DNA of 64,000 nucleotides from Nepenthes gracilis (taxonomy: Eukaryota > Streptophyta > Magnoliopsida > Caryophyllales > Nepenthaceae): assembly GCA_033239525.1 (NCBI GenBank), contig BSYO01000003.1:2412001-2476000 (forward strand), given 5' to 3'. Of this stretch, positions 49,501 to 61,200 are shown in pieces. The stretch's first letter is position 1; every line of letters starts with the position of its first letter. Under the pieces are notes generated by a model that saw only the letters and a program-made list of their open reading frames with translations, was not told the DNA's origin and did no database searches. Both the position numbers and the translations under genes were made by a program.

Positions 49501-50097
49501 TTAAAAAAAGAATTAATGAAGTATAACCTAAACTAAGATAATAGGCGGAATTTTTTCTTTATAAGTTTTGGCCCAACCTGTCCCAATCCCCATCCTGATT
49601 ATCAAGTGTATTGCTCACATTGACTTACAATTGTGGATGTGATTATTGATAAACGTTTCTAACACTTGTATGAATACTTAGTCAATCGCAGGCCTGAAGT
49701 AATAAATTAATGGATAAAGTATCATATCAAATGGATTCTAACTCTTAAAATCTAATCTGATTATATCTAAAAAGGGGGGGAGGGGAGAAAGAAGAGGAAG
49801 GAGAGATAACTTTTCAGTCAGAAGACATAATGGGTGCATCGTTTGTTACATTTTGAATCTACCTGAATTAGGTCAATTTTATGGACGAATTCTTAGGATG
49901 TAAGTTTCTTGAAATTGGATGAGTTTAATGTTTAGTAAAATTGTAATGTACTACTCAGTGCATCTCTTCTTTCCATCCTCATTTCCCCTCTAATATCCAA
50001 CGTAATTGCATTGATAATGTTTATAAGTCATTTGGGCAATGGGATTTTCTTTTTCCAAGAAATAAGAACAATGGAATTTAGCATTAGAAAACAGGAA
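46533..50097. other. intron DNA after Tat B
   Basis: AT-rich intron sequence. Two diverged copies of a block (GGAAGGGGTGAT, then TACAAGTCTCT/CAAAAGTCTCT and CTGTTAAAATCTA) lie at about 47008-47165 and 47450-47665, so part of it is an old duplication or repeat family. No coding sequence is recognised. Confidence 0.5.
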
Positions 50098-50103
50098 ACT
50101 CAC

Positions 50104-51670
50104 CTCGAAGAGCAGTGGTCAAGTTGCCATTGGAGATGAAATCAGAAATGAGAAGCTTCTCGTCAGGAGCCCAATAGTAAGCCCTCAACCTCAGAATATT
50201 AGGGTGCTTAACTTTTCCAATTGCCTGAATCTCTGCAGCAAACTCCTTGTACCGCTGCTCACCACCCTCCCCTAACCTTCTGACAGCCACCGGAACTCCG
50301 TTCCCAAGCACCACCTTATACACTATCCCCAGCCCACTCTTCCCCAGCACATATGCCGACGCCTTCAACAGCTCATCTAGCTCAAATGTAAACCCCTTAT
50401 CAATCGCCACCAGTTCTCCTTCCTCTCCACCGACTCCGCCACTGCTACTGCCGCGGCCACCTCCTCCTCTGCTCCCGTTCTCCCAGTCAACCTCCGAATC
50501 ATTGCTCGGGAACCCGCCCCTCAAACAGTGGCATAGTTTTCCCCTTTCGTTGCTTCCTAACTTTGTCTTCCCTGTACAACTACAGCTATTAGAGTCATCC
50601 TTCCTCTTCCAGTAGAAATATACAAGGATCAGTCCCACTATCGCCACAGCAGCCGCGTCTGCAGCCGAAATTAGAACAATGACGCCCGGATTCAGGCCCT
50701 TTCGCCTGTTCCTCTCGCTGTTGCGGATCAGGTTTTGCGTGCTGGACGCTGGTTCGGATGAGTTATCATTGCAGGCTCTCCTTAGCGGGAAGCCGCAGAG
50801 CATTGGATTGTTGTGGAACGCCCTGGGACCTTGGTTAGCGAACGAGCCGGTCTGCGGAATTTCACCGCTCAAATTATTGTTCCGGAGATCGAAGTTTATC
50901 GTCATCGGTAAATTCCCCAATGATTTCGGAATCTTTCCGGATAAGTGATTGAAGGAGAGATTCAAGGTACCGGAGAGAGACTGCAATTCGCCTAAGTCCT
51001 CAGGAATCGATCCGTCTAGCTGATTTGAAGACAGATCGAGTTGGACTAACTCCGTCAATCCCGACCATATGCCGGCCGGAATCTCGCCAGTGAACTTATT
51101 TTCGGCAAGAATTAGCCTCTGCAACTGACGGCAGTTTCGGAGATCACCCGGAATGTGTCCGGTGAAAGAATTATTCGAGAGGTCGAGGTTCTGAAGCCGA
51201 GGGAGCCTGCAGATTGACGGAGGAAGCGAACCAGAGAGGTTGTTGCCGTAGAAGAAGATGCTGTGCAGTGACGTGGCGTTAAACAGTTGGTCAGGCAAGG
51301 ATCCGTAGAAGTTGTTTCCGTGGAGATTGATTCGACGGAGGTAGACTAGTGTTCCGAGCTCGGACGGAATATAGCCCCGGAGATTCCCACCGGCGATGTT
51401 TATTCCGACCACGCGAGGGTCGGAGGATCCTGAAACGTTCATACAGGAAATTCCGGTCCACTGGCACGGCGTCGAATCGTTGTCGTTCCAGTTGGTGAAG
51501 ACGGAAGCTGCTGCTGCCTGATCAACTGCGGACTTCAGAGATAGGAGAGAGAGGCCGTCGGAGGAGAGGGAACGTGTAGGGCCGACGCATTGAAGTAGAA
51601 ATAGAAATATTGGTAAGAATTGGTTGAGTTTGAGGTTCAGCTTCATTTGCGTACCAATGGCGCCTTCCAC
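50104..51670 (-). CDS. LRR receptor-like kinase, exon 1 (ZAR1/At1g67510 type)
   Basis: The exon encodes residues 1-522 plus one base. A hydrophobic signal segment (about residues 16-30, LNQFLPIFLFLLQCV) is followed by an LRRNT domain ending in CQWTGISC, then about seven leucine-rich repeats (90-285; for example LQNLDLSNNSFTGHIPGDL), a Cys pair, a transmembrane helix (329-351), a Gly/Ser-rich juxtamembrane region, and the kinase N-lobe from about 437 (YVLGKSGLGIVYK). The VAIK lysine is replaced by Arg (VAVRRLGEGG), as is usual in this subfamily. A second ATG at codon 9 is an alternative start nearer the signal peptide. The donor is CGAG/GTGAGT at 50103. With exon 2 it gives 735 residues, the normal family length, so the gene is probably a membrane receptor kinase that is still intact. 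It is most like Arabidopsis At1g67510, often labelled ZAR1-like. Confidence 0.93.
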
Positions 51671-52011
51671 AGGGGGAGAGAGAGAGAGAGAACGGAGGAA
51701 GAAGATGATGGTTGGGTGAGGCTCTTAAAAGGAGACACGGAGGGAGAGGAGAATTTGATTAACGTGGGGCCCACGTCCCGCCAAGAGGATTTCACAACGG
51801 GCGGGAGTAGAAGAAAAGCAAAGGGATGGTTTGGTGTTAATGGACGATGGTGGACGAAGCATTTCTTTCGGTCAGCAATAGCTTGAATGCCTCATCGACT
51901 TAAATTTTACCTTAAAAATCAATTAATATAAACATATATTTGTTACATACTATAAATTTGAATTATTTTACGAAATGAGCACCGTAAATTAAATTTTTAT
52001 GCTGGTTAATC
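51671..52011 (-). promoter_or_regulatory. 5' leader and promoter region of receptor kinase
   Basis: The DNA immediately upstream of the ATG has a (GA)n tract at 51678-51694, which is a CT tract in the leader on the coding strand, a common feature of plant 5' UTRs. I cannot place a TATA box with confidence. Confidence 0.4.
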
Positions 52012-52200
52012 TGATGCGAATTCGATCTCTATAATATTGAACCTGAATCTTACACAATACAACTGAAAATGAGAGGTCAAAGAATGGCAAAAATTGCTTT
52101 CACCGTAAGTCTTCCAACGTTCAAGTCAAATGTCTTTCCAAGAGTATTAAAAATATATAAATGATGCATATATAGCAGATTGAGCGTAGATGCGTTATGT
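52012..52200. repeat. remnant related to Tat A LTR start
   Basis: TGATGCGAATTCGATCTC, ACAACTGAAAATGAGAGGTCA, AGAATGGCA, the block ACGTTCAAGTCAAATGTCTTTCC and ATGATGCATA follow in the same order as in the first 250 bp of the Tat A LTRs. The similarity is patchy and the far end is not found. Confidence 0.4.
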
Positions 52201-53392
52201 TAATAAACAGCTTAGATGTACACTCGCTGAGGATGTCTTTAAATTTGATCCTTGTTGAGGGGTATCTCAGAAATATGGATGACATGCTTCCTGAAAGAGA
52301 GAGAAAGTTCTCTTGGAAGAGGATAAGTTTCCTAAGTTAGATGACTGGTCTCTTCAAATAATGTCTTATAGCATGAGTGGGTAGCTTTCTTTTTTCCTTT
52401 TTTTGTTCTTCTCATTCATCTTCCTTTTTCACGAGAATAAAAGGAATGTTTATAGAGAAATTGGGTGGTTGAATAACTACTTTTTGAACCATCTCGGTGA
52501 ATAATAATAAACAGAAAAATTACGTATGGAAATGAGCTCACTTTTTAGGTCGAAATCATTGAGTGGTTTGACATTTCTTTATTTGTGGATTTTTTTATTG
52601 GGTCAGATTCATCGAACCCATTAATATTTATTATCTATTTAAAAAAAGAAACCATTGCCAAATATACTTTATGGAAAATATTGAAAATCCCTTTACCAAA
52701 CTCAGAAAGAACCGAGAAAATATTTTATTGGAATTTATAATTTGCAATTATCTGAAAACAGATTCCTTAGAAAAACGTTGTACGGAATTTATCGTGGTAA
52801 ACATTTTTATACTGTCTACGAGATTAAGTAAAAGTAAATTAAACCATTCATTTTAGAGGTTTTTTTGAGTTAAAATTTGTTAAATTATTTAAAAATAAGG
52901 ACGTGTAGCAAAAAAATTGATAGCGGTACCTTAAATTTCATGTTAGCTTTAGTTTTTGGCAAAGTCTTGAAATCGATTTGGGTTCTACTTTTACATATAA
53001 ACAAAATTCAACCACGTTAGAATTGGCGAAAGCGAAATCCTATTTTCATGTGTAATAAATCAATGACAATACCAAACAAATGAAATATATCAAATTCGAT
53101 TACATTACATTAGAAAATTTAATTGCTTAAATAAGTATTCAATTTGACGTTGTCTATAAAATCTGTAATGCATGTTAGGCTAAAAGATGATATTCACAAC
53201 AAAATTAGCTGTACAATAATTAAAAAGATGGAAAAAAAAGAAAATAATATTATGAAAAATATAATTATATATGTATACAATCCTAAATAATAATATCAAA
53301 CTGCACATGGAATGCAAAAAAAATTAACAAAATTTTGCTTTTGACGTTTTATTAAAATTGATTCTATTATTGCCTCTGTTTATAAAATAAAC

Positions 53393-53487
<95 letters not shown>

Positions 53488-54225
53488 TACTACTATTAAT
53501 TCTTTTATTATAAAGATATTTTAATATTTTAAAGAATAAAAAATATTTTTTTTTTGTTAAAATTAAACGATGGTCATGGAAATATTTTAGATCCAACGGT
53601 CCAAAAATAAAAAATAAAGCATGAGCTACTTTGCATCCCCGGAATGATTCCATATATGCACATATCATGTCTAATGATTCCTTTGAATAAATACTAAGCA
53701 ACCTCCGGTGGGTTCGAAGTTCAGAGTTTGATCAATTCTTAATTTAATATTAATTTAACAGAATATCAGCCTCCATAAAATAATTGTAAAAAATGACTAA
53801 ATAAATAATTTTGACACCAAGTTTTGCATGTATAAAGAGAAAAAAAAATCAAAAAAATATTATTTTTTAAGAAAAATTTTCTCTTTTATTTTTAAATTTT
53901 ATTATTTTCATTTCAATACTAGTCCTATAATGTTTTTAAAAGAGTTAAATTGATTATATTTGTATGTATGACAAAAAATATAAAGTATAATAATAATTAT
54001 TATTAAATTATAAGATGAGAATAAATAAAAGTATAATCAATCATAGCTATTAATTTTATCATTTAATCCAACGGTAACTATTTTCTCAATTCAAAAAAAA
54101 AAAAAATTTGGGCAAATCCTAGCTATTTATCATCGCCATATTTCTTCAATCCAGCTGACTTTATTCCATATTTTGCTTTTTCCAATCAGATAGAGAATAA
54201 CATATTTGATAATATTAGTAATAAT
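52201..54225. other. intergenic, AT-rich
   Basis: No gene is recognised. The only clear structure is the palindromic trinucleotide tract at 53391-53486. A frame at 53324-53701 is an artefact of that tract. Confidence 0.5.
53391..53486. repeat. (AAT)n-(ATT)n palindromic microsatellite
   Basis: About 13-14 AAT units switch directly to about 18 ATT units near 53431. The two halves are complementary, so the tract can form a hairpin with a stem of about 40 bp. Confidence 0.95.
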
Positions 54226-54230
54226 ATTAT

Positions 54231-55445
54231 TGATGTGTCCATAATTTTTAGATTGTGGTATGAATTAGAGAGCATTTTAATCTTTTGTAATGGGTTCAAT
54301 TGGAGGCGGGTTCGTCTCTATTACTATTGATTTAAAATCTGCACATCACAAATTACAAATAGGAGGTCAGAAGACAGCGAAATAACTTCTACTATATATC
54401 ATTCGATACTTAAATCAAAAATATTTTTCAGAGAATAGAAAGATATTAGAAGAATATGAGAAATGTATAGATATATATAGCAATGAATAGAGTTTTTGAA
54501 TGCGCCAATTGATGGGCGGCTTGAAGGTGTGCTCGATTGATGGGCATCTTGAAGGCGCATCTAGTTGAGGGGTGCCTTAAAGGTGCGCTCGCCGAATGAC
54601 AGTTTAGAGGTGCGCCTGTATAAGGGCGACTTAGAGGTATATCCATAGAAGGGCGACTTGGAGATACGCTTTACAATTTGTGGTTTAGAGGTATGCCCGT
54701 AGAGGGGCGACTTAGAGGCGGAGGGCTAAACCACATTGATGAGCCAGCTTCCTGATCACCTGAGCGTGGGGTTGGCTATTTGACAGCGCACTCTTGACTT
54801 CAGGATAGAGTGTTCCTGGTTTCTAGATAGAGGGCTCCTAACTCCGAGATGAAGGATTAGCTCCTTAATAGAGGACTTGTGGGTCAGCGACAAAGTGCTC
54901 CTGGCTCCAGAACAGAGGACTTGTAGCTTCGGGATGAAAGGCTTGTGGCTCCAGGACAGAGGGTTCTTGACTCAAAGATGGAGGGCTCCTGATTCAGGAA
55001 ATGAGTGCTCCTCACTCCGAGACGGAGGGCTCGTGAATCCGAGATGGAGTGATCCTGGCTACGGAACGGAGAGCTCTTGATTTTGGGACGAAAAACTCGT
55101 GATTTTAGGACGGAGTATTCCTAACTCTAGAATGGAGAGCTCCAGGCTCCGAAACGGATGGCGACTTCTCAATAGAGAATAAGTCCTCTAGAAGGAAGGC
55201 AACTCCAAGTTGGAGGGTAAGCCCCCTCCCTGAAAATATTGAGCCATTTGAAGCTTTGTAGAGCTTTTGGATTTTATTCTCCAAAGCTTAAGGGTGTCTG
55301 ATTTTATGATATGATTTGTAAGTGCATTCCTCTTACTTAAATAATGCAGGATATTTTACTTTGAAAAAATTTTGTTGAGTTGAAATTGAGTCATGGTCTT
55401 ATTATGAGGTCTGGCCCCTTAGACCTATGGCTGTTGGACCAATCA
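54231..55445. mobile_element. solo LTR (Tat A LTR family relative)
   Basis: The 1215-bp segment begins TGATGTGTCCATAATTTTTA and ends GGACCAATCA, and is flanked by ATTAT on both sides (54226-54230 and 55446-55450), a perfect 5-bp duplication. Its start matches the Tat A 5' LTR (TGATGTGTCCCTGGGTCC), and ACATCACAAATTACAAATA followed by GAGGTCAGA matches the same LTRs about 110 bp in. The middle is made of degenerate short repeats not seen in Tat A. No internal region remains. Confidence 0.75.
54490..55200. repeat. degenerate minisatellites inside the solo LTR
   Basis: The first part (54500-54725) repeats GGGCGACTTAGAGGT-like units about every 30-40 bp. The second (54800-55165) repeats GGCTC..G.GACGGAGGGCTC-like units about every 30 bp, alternating CTCCTG and CTTGTG/CTCGTG. 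Unit length and sequence drift. Confidence 0.7.
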
Positions 55446-55450
55446 ATTAT

Positions 55451-57049
55451 CATACATCATTTTTAAAATATAAAATTTAAAAAATAATAATTATAGCTTT
55501 CATTAATAAATATTTATTGATTTTTATTATATTTAACATTATTCTATCTATATTATATTTTATTTTACAATATAATTATTTTATAATACGTATTGTATAT
55601 TGATTCAACTAAAAAAAAAAATTTGAATCCGACCTGTCTAAATGTTATGCTGCCTTGCCTATTTTGAATGAGCATTTCCCATCTGTACTTGATGCAATTG
55701 ATACAGTCAAAATACTTTAGAAAATATTTTGAGTATCATTAATTATTAAATAAATTAAGTTAAATAATTTTATTTTTAGGTTGGGTTGTCCCGAAAATTA
55801 AATAATAATAATAATAAAGCAGCTACAGCCGAAAGTAATGATAAAAAATATAAAGGGCCTTGTGGGATGGTATTCACTCCTTTTTACCGGTGCAGCCTTT
55901 ATTTGGTACGAAGGGCAGACGCCATTTAAGGTCACCGAGGACCAGAAAAAACGGTATGTTTTAATATTAAATATGAATAAAGATGAAAATTAAATAAGTT
56001 ACGAATAATTACGATATTTTGATAAGTTTACCAAATTATGTAATAGGGGATAGCTATTCCGACTATGTTTTCATATTTTGTTAAACGTTAATCCGAATAA
56101 GTACTGACTATTGTTAATTTATTTATTAGCCGCTAACAATCGCAAGTGGCTATAACTATTATGGTATATTTTATTATTAATAAATAAATAAATATGAGAA
56201 TAAAATAAGTTACAATAATTGGGATATTTTTATTGGTTTATGCAAAAGGAAAGTCGTTATCCAGGTCCCGATCTTCTGCTCGTTTCCTTCCGCTTAAACC
56301 AATTATCACGACTATATTTTCATATCTAGTTAAACGTTAGCGTTATCAATTTTTTGTTAATGTTAGCGCAAAATGGACGGCCGGATAAGAAAGGCATAGT
56401 ATCACACACAAACACACGGTGAGTAAAATAGATGAAGAAAATAAATACCAAATATTTTAGATAAAAAACTCTTCTAAATGAGAAAAAAATTATGAGACAC
56501 TTAGTTCACAAATAAATTTACTATATAAAATTTGGTTACATAAACCCACACAATAATGCAAGTCCTTGAGTCAAAAACAAAGAACAGAGTACTAAAAACA
56601 AATATATGTTTTTCTTACCACTCTCTTTTATTCACTCTTCCTCTCATCTATCTCAAACAATATTTGCACTTGCACACACCACCCACGTGTATTCTAAAGA
56701 ATATATATATATATCAATATACATGGAACCACCGACTATCCAGGCTACAAGATGGTTGGTGCACAATTTTCGGCGACTAAAAACTCTAACAGTCAACAAT
56801 GATGATTAAAAACTCACTTTTCGGCGATTAATGGCTGACAATATTATTTCTATGGGCAATGACAACTACCTAGCTAATTGATACGATTTCAAGTTTAGGA
56901 GAAGAGCTCACCACAAAATGATGCCCAATGAGAGAGAAATCCTCTCAAAATTATAAGCTAGAGGTTCTACCTTAAACTATCCGATGTGAAACTCACATCA
57001 TTTTTCTCCTATTTATCGGTCGCAGATCTCGACGGCTACATTCTACGGC
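55451..57049. other. intergenic, AT-rich, partly duplicated
   Basis: Two diverged copies of a block of about 200 bp lie at 55952-56160 and 56162-56365 (shared AAATAAGTTAC, GGGATAGC/CGACTATATTTTCATAT and GTTAAACGTTA). No gene is recognised. Confidence 0.5.
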
Positions 57050-57290
57050 ACTTCATTCGGCAGCTACATTCTGCAGTATTTCACTCGGCAGCTACATTCT
57101 GTGGCACTTCACTCGGCGATTTTGACTTTATGACGCTTTACTCAGCAGTTTTGACTTTATGACGCTTCACCCAGCAGTTTTAACTCTGCGACACTTCACT
57201 CGGCGATTTTGACTTTATGATGCTTTACTCAGCAGTTTTGACTTTATGACACTTCACTCAGCAGTTTTAACTCTGCGACGCTTCACTTCA
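57050..57290. repeat. minisatellite of about 30 bp, around eight units
   Basis: Units run CACTTCACTCGGCGATTTTG or CACTCGGCAGCTACATTCTG and end in a variant of GACGCTT. Three unit types (CTACATTCTG, TTTTGACTTTATGA, TTTTAACTCTGCGA) alternate. Confidence 0.85.
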
Positions 57291-57662
57291 TCCTAGTACA
57301 ACAGCAGCATTTCAACTCCTCCGCAGGTAGCCATTTTCGGGTTGGGGTTGATCTCAATAAAAATACCATTGATGCGAATACCAGTTAAAGAGAAAAGTTC
57401 CCTTCAAAAGAATACCTTTTGTGGGTGAGAGCCTCCAAACTTATAAATAGGATATTCTGTCTCAAGCTCCTCAATGCAAGACTCACATCACTGATTTTAG
57501 ATCAACCCAATCAACCTTTATCGATTGGCGGCCTATTAGTTGATGATCATGAGCAAGACCATTTGTAGTTGATGGTGGGGGCAAAAATTGCAACGATGAT
57601 TAATAAACTAATCTTTGACAAATTGTTCTAAAAATAAATCCATTGGTCACCTTCGTCGACGG

Positions 57663-58191
57663 TGTTACCGGTCTCATTGCAACTGATACTCCGACACCAC
57701 CATCACAGCCGAGAACCTGTAAAAGCTCGCGCACAACACAGCCTCCACGAAGATACCGGGATTTCATGTAGTATTTTAGATAGTTATTCTGCCATTTTAG
57801 GATATTGCACAGCATTACTATACTGTCATTTAGAGTATTTTTATACACAACATTATACTGTCATTTTAGAGCATTACGTTATTCGAGCATTCTCATTATT
57901 CCGGTTCGGTGACAACGCTCAGCCCACGTGAGGGGCCATATGTAATGCCAACTCAGCCCACGTGAGGGGCCCTATGTAATGCCGTAAAACAAACAGATGA
58001 AAACAGAAAAGGAATTATTCACTCGGCTCTCTACCTCTCCTCTCTCTCACTCTCTCTCCTCTCTCTCGAATCTTCCCTTCCCCTACATGCGTTCATCGTC
58101 TTCATCCTCTCCCGAACTCCCTTCCCCTACTTCCACAAGAAATCAGCGCCAGTTGCTGGTAAATTGGTCCGAGCTTGATTTGGTTGCAACA
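57663..58191 (+). repeat. 5' LTR of Reina-like element
   Basis: 529 bp, differing from the 3' LTR by scattered transitions and small indels. It starts with a copy of the last 26 or so codons of pol, because the polyprotein ends inside the 3' LTR. It contains the twice-repeated block CTCAGCCCACGTGAGGGGCC. Confidence 0.9.
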
Positions 58192-58210
58192 TATTGGTGC
58201 TTTCATTGAG
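58192..58210 (+). other. putative primer-binding site of Reina-like element
   Basis: TATTGGTGCTTTCATTGAG directly after the LTR end. The position is right; I do not identify the tRNA. Confidence 0.45.
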
Positions 58211-58215
58211 AGGAA

Positions 58216-61200
58216 ATGGCGGACGGGATGCAGACGAGATACAAGGCCCACGAGGAGTCCATCACCAGCATCATGCAGGAGCTGTGAAAACATGCAGAGC
58301 GCCTGTCGTCCCTGGAACACCTCCCACAAACGTGCGGTGCACTGCAGCAGACGTGCGGTGACCTGCAGCAGTCCGTCTCGGAGATGCGTTCAGATCTACG
58401 CCAAGTTTTGGCTCGCCTCGATCGCCAGACTTCACCCTCTCCAAATCCACCTCTATTACCTACTCCATCCCCTTTCTCAATTCCTCCCGTGACCACCCCA
58501 ACCTCTCAAAACCCTGCTCTACTCACAGCACCTCCCAACACCACACAAAACCCTACCTCCATTCGCTTGCCCAAATTAGAACTACCATTCTTCACCGGCG
58601 AAAATGTCCTTGGCTGGCTCTTCCAAATCGAACATTTCTTCTTATTCCACAGCACTCCCTCGGACCAGAAATTGATGGTGGCCGCGTTCTACATGTCCGG
58701 CACGGCACTCTAATGGTATCTGTGGATGAACGCCACCGGCCAGTTAACTACCTGGGAGGATTTTTCCAAAGCCCTCGAACTCAGATTTGGACCATCTTCC
58801 TATTTGAACCCCGAAGCTGCCCTGTACAAGCTTCGACAGGACACCACGGTAACGGCTTACATGATAGAGTTCGAATCATTGTCGACTCGAACGCATGGCT
58901 TATCAACCAACAATCTGCTCAACTGCTTCATTTCGGGCCTGAGGGACGAAATACGGAGGGAACTCCTGTTGTTAAAGCAGACTAATCTTCCCGATGCAAT
59001 TGGGATGGCGAAACTGGTGGAGGAGAAACTGGAGGCCTGTAAACCAACTTGGCCACGTCCTACGGGATCCCGGCTCCTGGATGCTCCAACGCCAGTGACG
59101 GTAAAAAACCCTCTCTCTTCACTACCCATAAAAAAATTAACCCCCTCAGAAATGGCTGCCCGTCGTGCTCGGGGATTGTGTTTTAACTGCGATGAGAAAT
59201 TTGTTCCTGGCCATCGATGTAGCCCACCCAAATTCTTGTGTATGTTGGCGGAGGAAGAAGGGGGTGCATTACCAGGGCTCCAAAATTTGGAAGCAGGCCC
59301 TGATGATCCCAAATCTGTGACCACTCTCCCCCATGAACCAGACCCCCCTTACTTACCACCAGATTCTGTTCCTAACATCTCCTTTCATGCTCTCGAGGGG
59401 CATTTTATACCCTCCACCCTACGGTTACGAGGCTCCATCTCTGGACAGCCAGTAGTCATCCTAGTGGACAGTGGTTCCACCCATAACTTCCTCCAAATCC
59501 GTATCGCCAAATATCTTGGACTTCCCATTGAACCCTCTTGCCACTTGAACGTCACAGTGGGCAATGGGGCTTCCCTTCGATGTGAAGGACTCTGCTCAAA
59601 GGTGGAAGTCACCTTGGGTCAAGTTTGTTTTGCTGTTGAGCTTTATCTGTTACCCATCTACGGGGCTGACTTGGTGTTGGGAGTCCAATGGTTGGCTACA
59701 ATCGGCCCAGTGGTCTTTGATTATCGGACCCTCCAGATGAGCTTTGATTACTCTGGTATCAGGCTCACACTGCATGGGTTGCCCCTGGCTTCGATAACCA
59801 CCATGACATTGGGGCAATTGAGGAGGGAGCAATCCACCCGTTCAGTGGCTTCATACTTCCACCTCACCATGCTGTCCACACCGGATCCTTTGCCGCAATC
59901 AGCTCCACTAGATTGCACCAAATTTACCTCAGCCGCCGATCCACAAAATGCCCAGAAACTCACCCAAATTATCAACTGCTTCGCCAATATATTTGAACTA
60001 CCACATGGCCTACCTCCACCCCGAGCTACAAATCACCGAATTCCCCTCACCCCACAAACCGAACCCGTGAATGTTAGACCTTATCGATACCCCCACTTCC
60101 AGAAAACTGAAATGGAGCAGCTGATCCGTGAAATGCTTGCTGAAGGCATAATTCAGCCAAGCACGAGCCCATTCTCGTCACCAGTTTTGTTAGTCAAGAA
60201 AAAGGATGGTAGCTGGCGGTTCTGTGTAGATTATCGCGCCCTCAACGCGATTACCATCAAGGACCGGTTCCCCATTCCAACCGTGGATGAGCTTTTGGAT
60301 GAGTTACATAGGGCACGGGTGTTCTCGAAGCTGGATTTGCGATCCGGGTACCACCAGATCAGGGTGCATTCGGCTGATGTCCACAAGACAGCTTTTAGAA
60401 CACATGAGGGCCACTATGAGTTTTTAGTGATGCCCTTTGGCTTGACCAACGCACCGTCCACCTTCCAATCCGAAATGAATAACATTTTCCGTTCAGCTCT
60501 CCGGAAGTTTGTGTTAGTATTCTTCAACGACATTTTGATTTATAGCTCTGACTGGGAGCAGCACTGTGTTCATGTGGAAAATGTCCTCCAGATTCTGAGG
60601 GACCAAGTTTTTTATGTTAAGCGCAACAAATGCGAGTTCGGGCAAACATCTATCGCCTACTTGGAACACATTGTATCAGCTCAAGGGGTTGAAGTTGACC
60701 CTGCCAAAATTTGGGCAATCCAGAACTGGCCGACTCCCACAAATGTCAAACAGCTCAGGGGATTCTTGGGTTTGGCCGGTTACTACCGCAGATTCGTCGC
60801 CCAGTACGCCCAAATTGCTACACCACTTACACACCTGCTGAGGAAGGATGCCTTTATTTGGTCCACTGAAGCCACCACAGCCTTCCTGGCCCTCAAAACG
60901 GCCCTCACAACGACCCCAGTACTGGCCCTACCGGACTACTCCAAACCGTTCACCATTCAAACAGATGCTTCGGGACACGGCATTGGTGCTGTGCTCCTCC
61001 AAGCGGGACACCCCATTGCCTTCTTCAGTAAACAGCTTAGTCCCCGACTACAAGGTGCCTCTACGTACATACGGGAGCTGTGTGCTATCTTCGAATCCAT
61101 CAAGAAATGGCGGCCATACTTGCTGGGTACCCACTTCAGCGTGCAGACAAACTACTTGCCACTCAAGGCTCTCTTAAATCAAACCGTTCACACTCCCGAA

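Larger units (their letters stand above)
34793..50103 (-). other. 15.3 kb intron of the receptor kinase gene
   Basis: The intron has a GTGAGT donor (50098-50103) and an AG acceptor (34793-34794). Exon 1 ends within the Gly codon of LRG and exon 2 continues GRTGQP, exactly the junction found in this receptor family. The intron contains the 10.9 kb Tat B element (opposite strand to the host gene) and about 4.4 kb of other AT-rich DNA. In relatives the intron at this position is short, so its size comes mostly from the insertion. Confidence 0.88.

Noticed and set aside
53324..53701. 125-codon minus-strand frame with long Asn and Ile runs
   Set aside because: It is the translation of the (AAT)n-(ATT)n microsatellite; no domain or start context.
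58856..59324. 155-codon minus-strand frame in the Reina-like element
   Set aside because: Antisense to the open gag-pol frame with no domain; a shadow frame.
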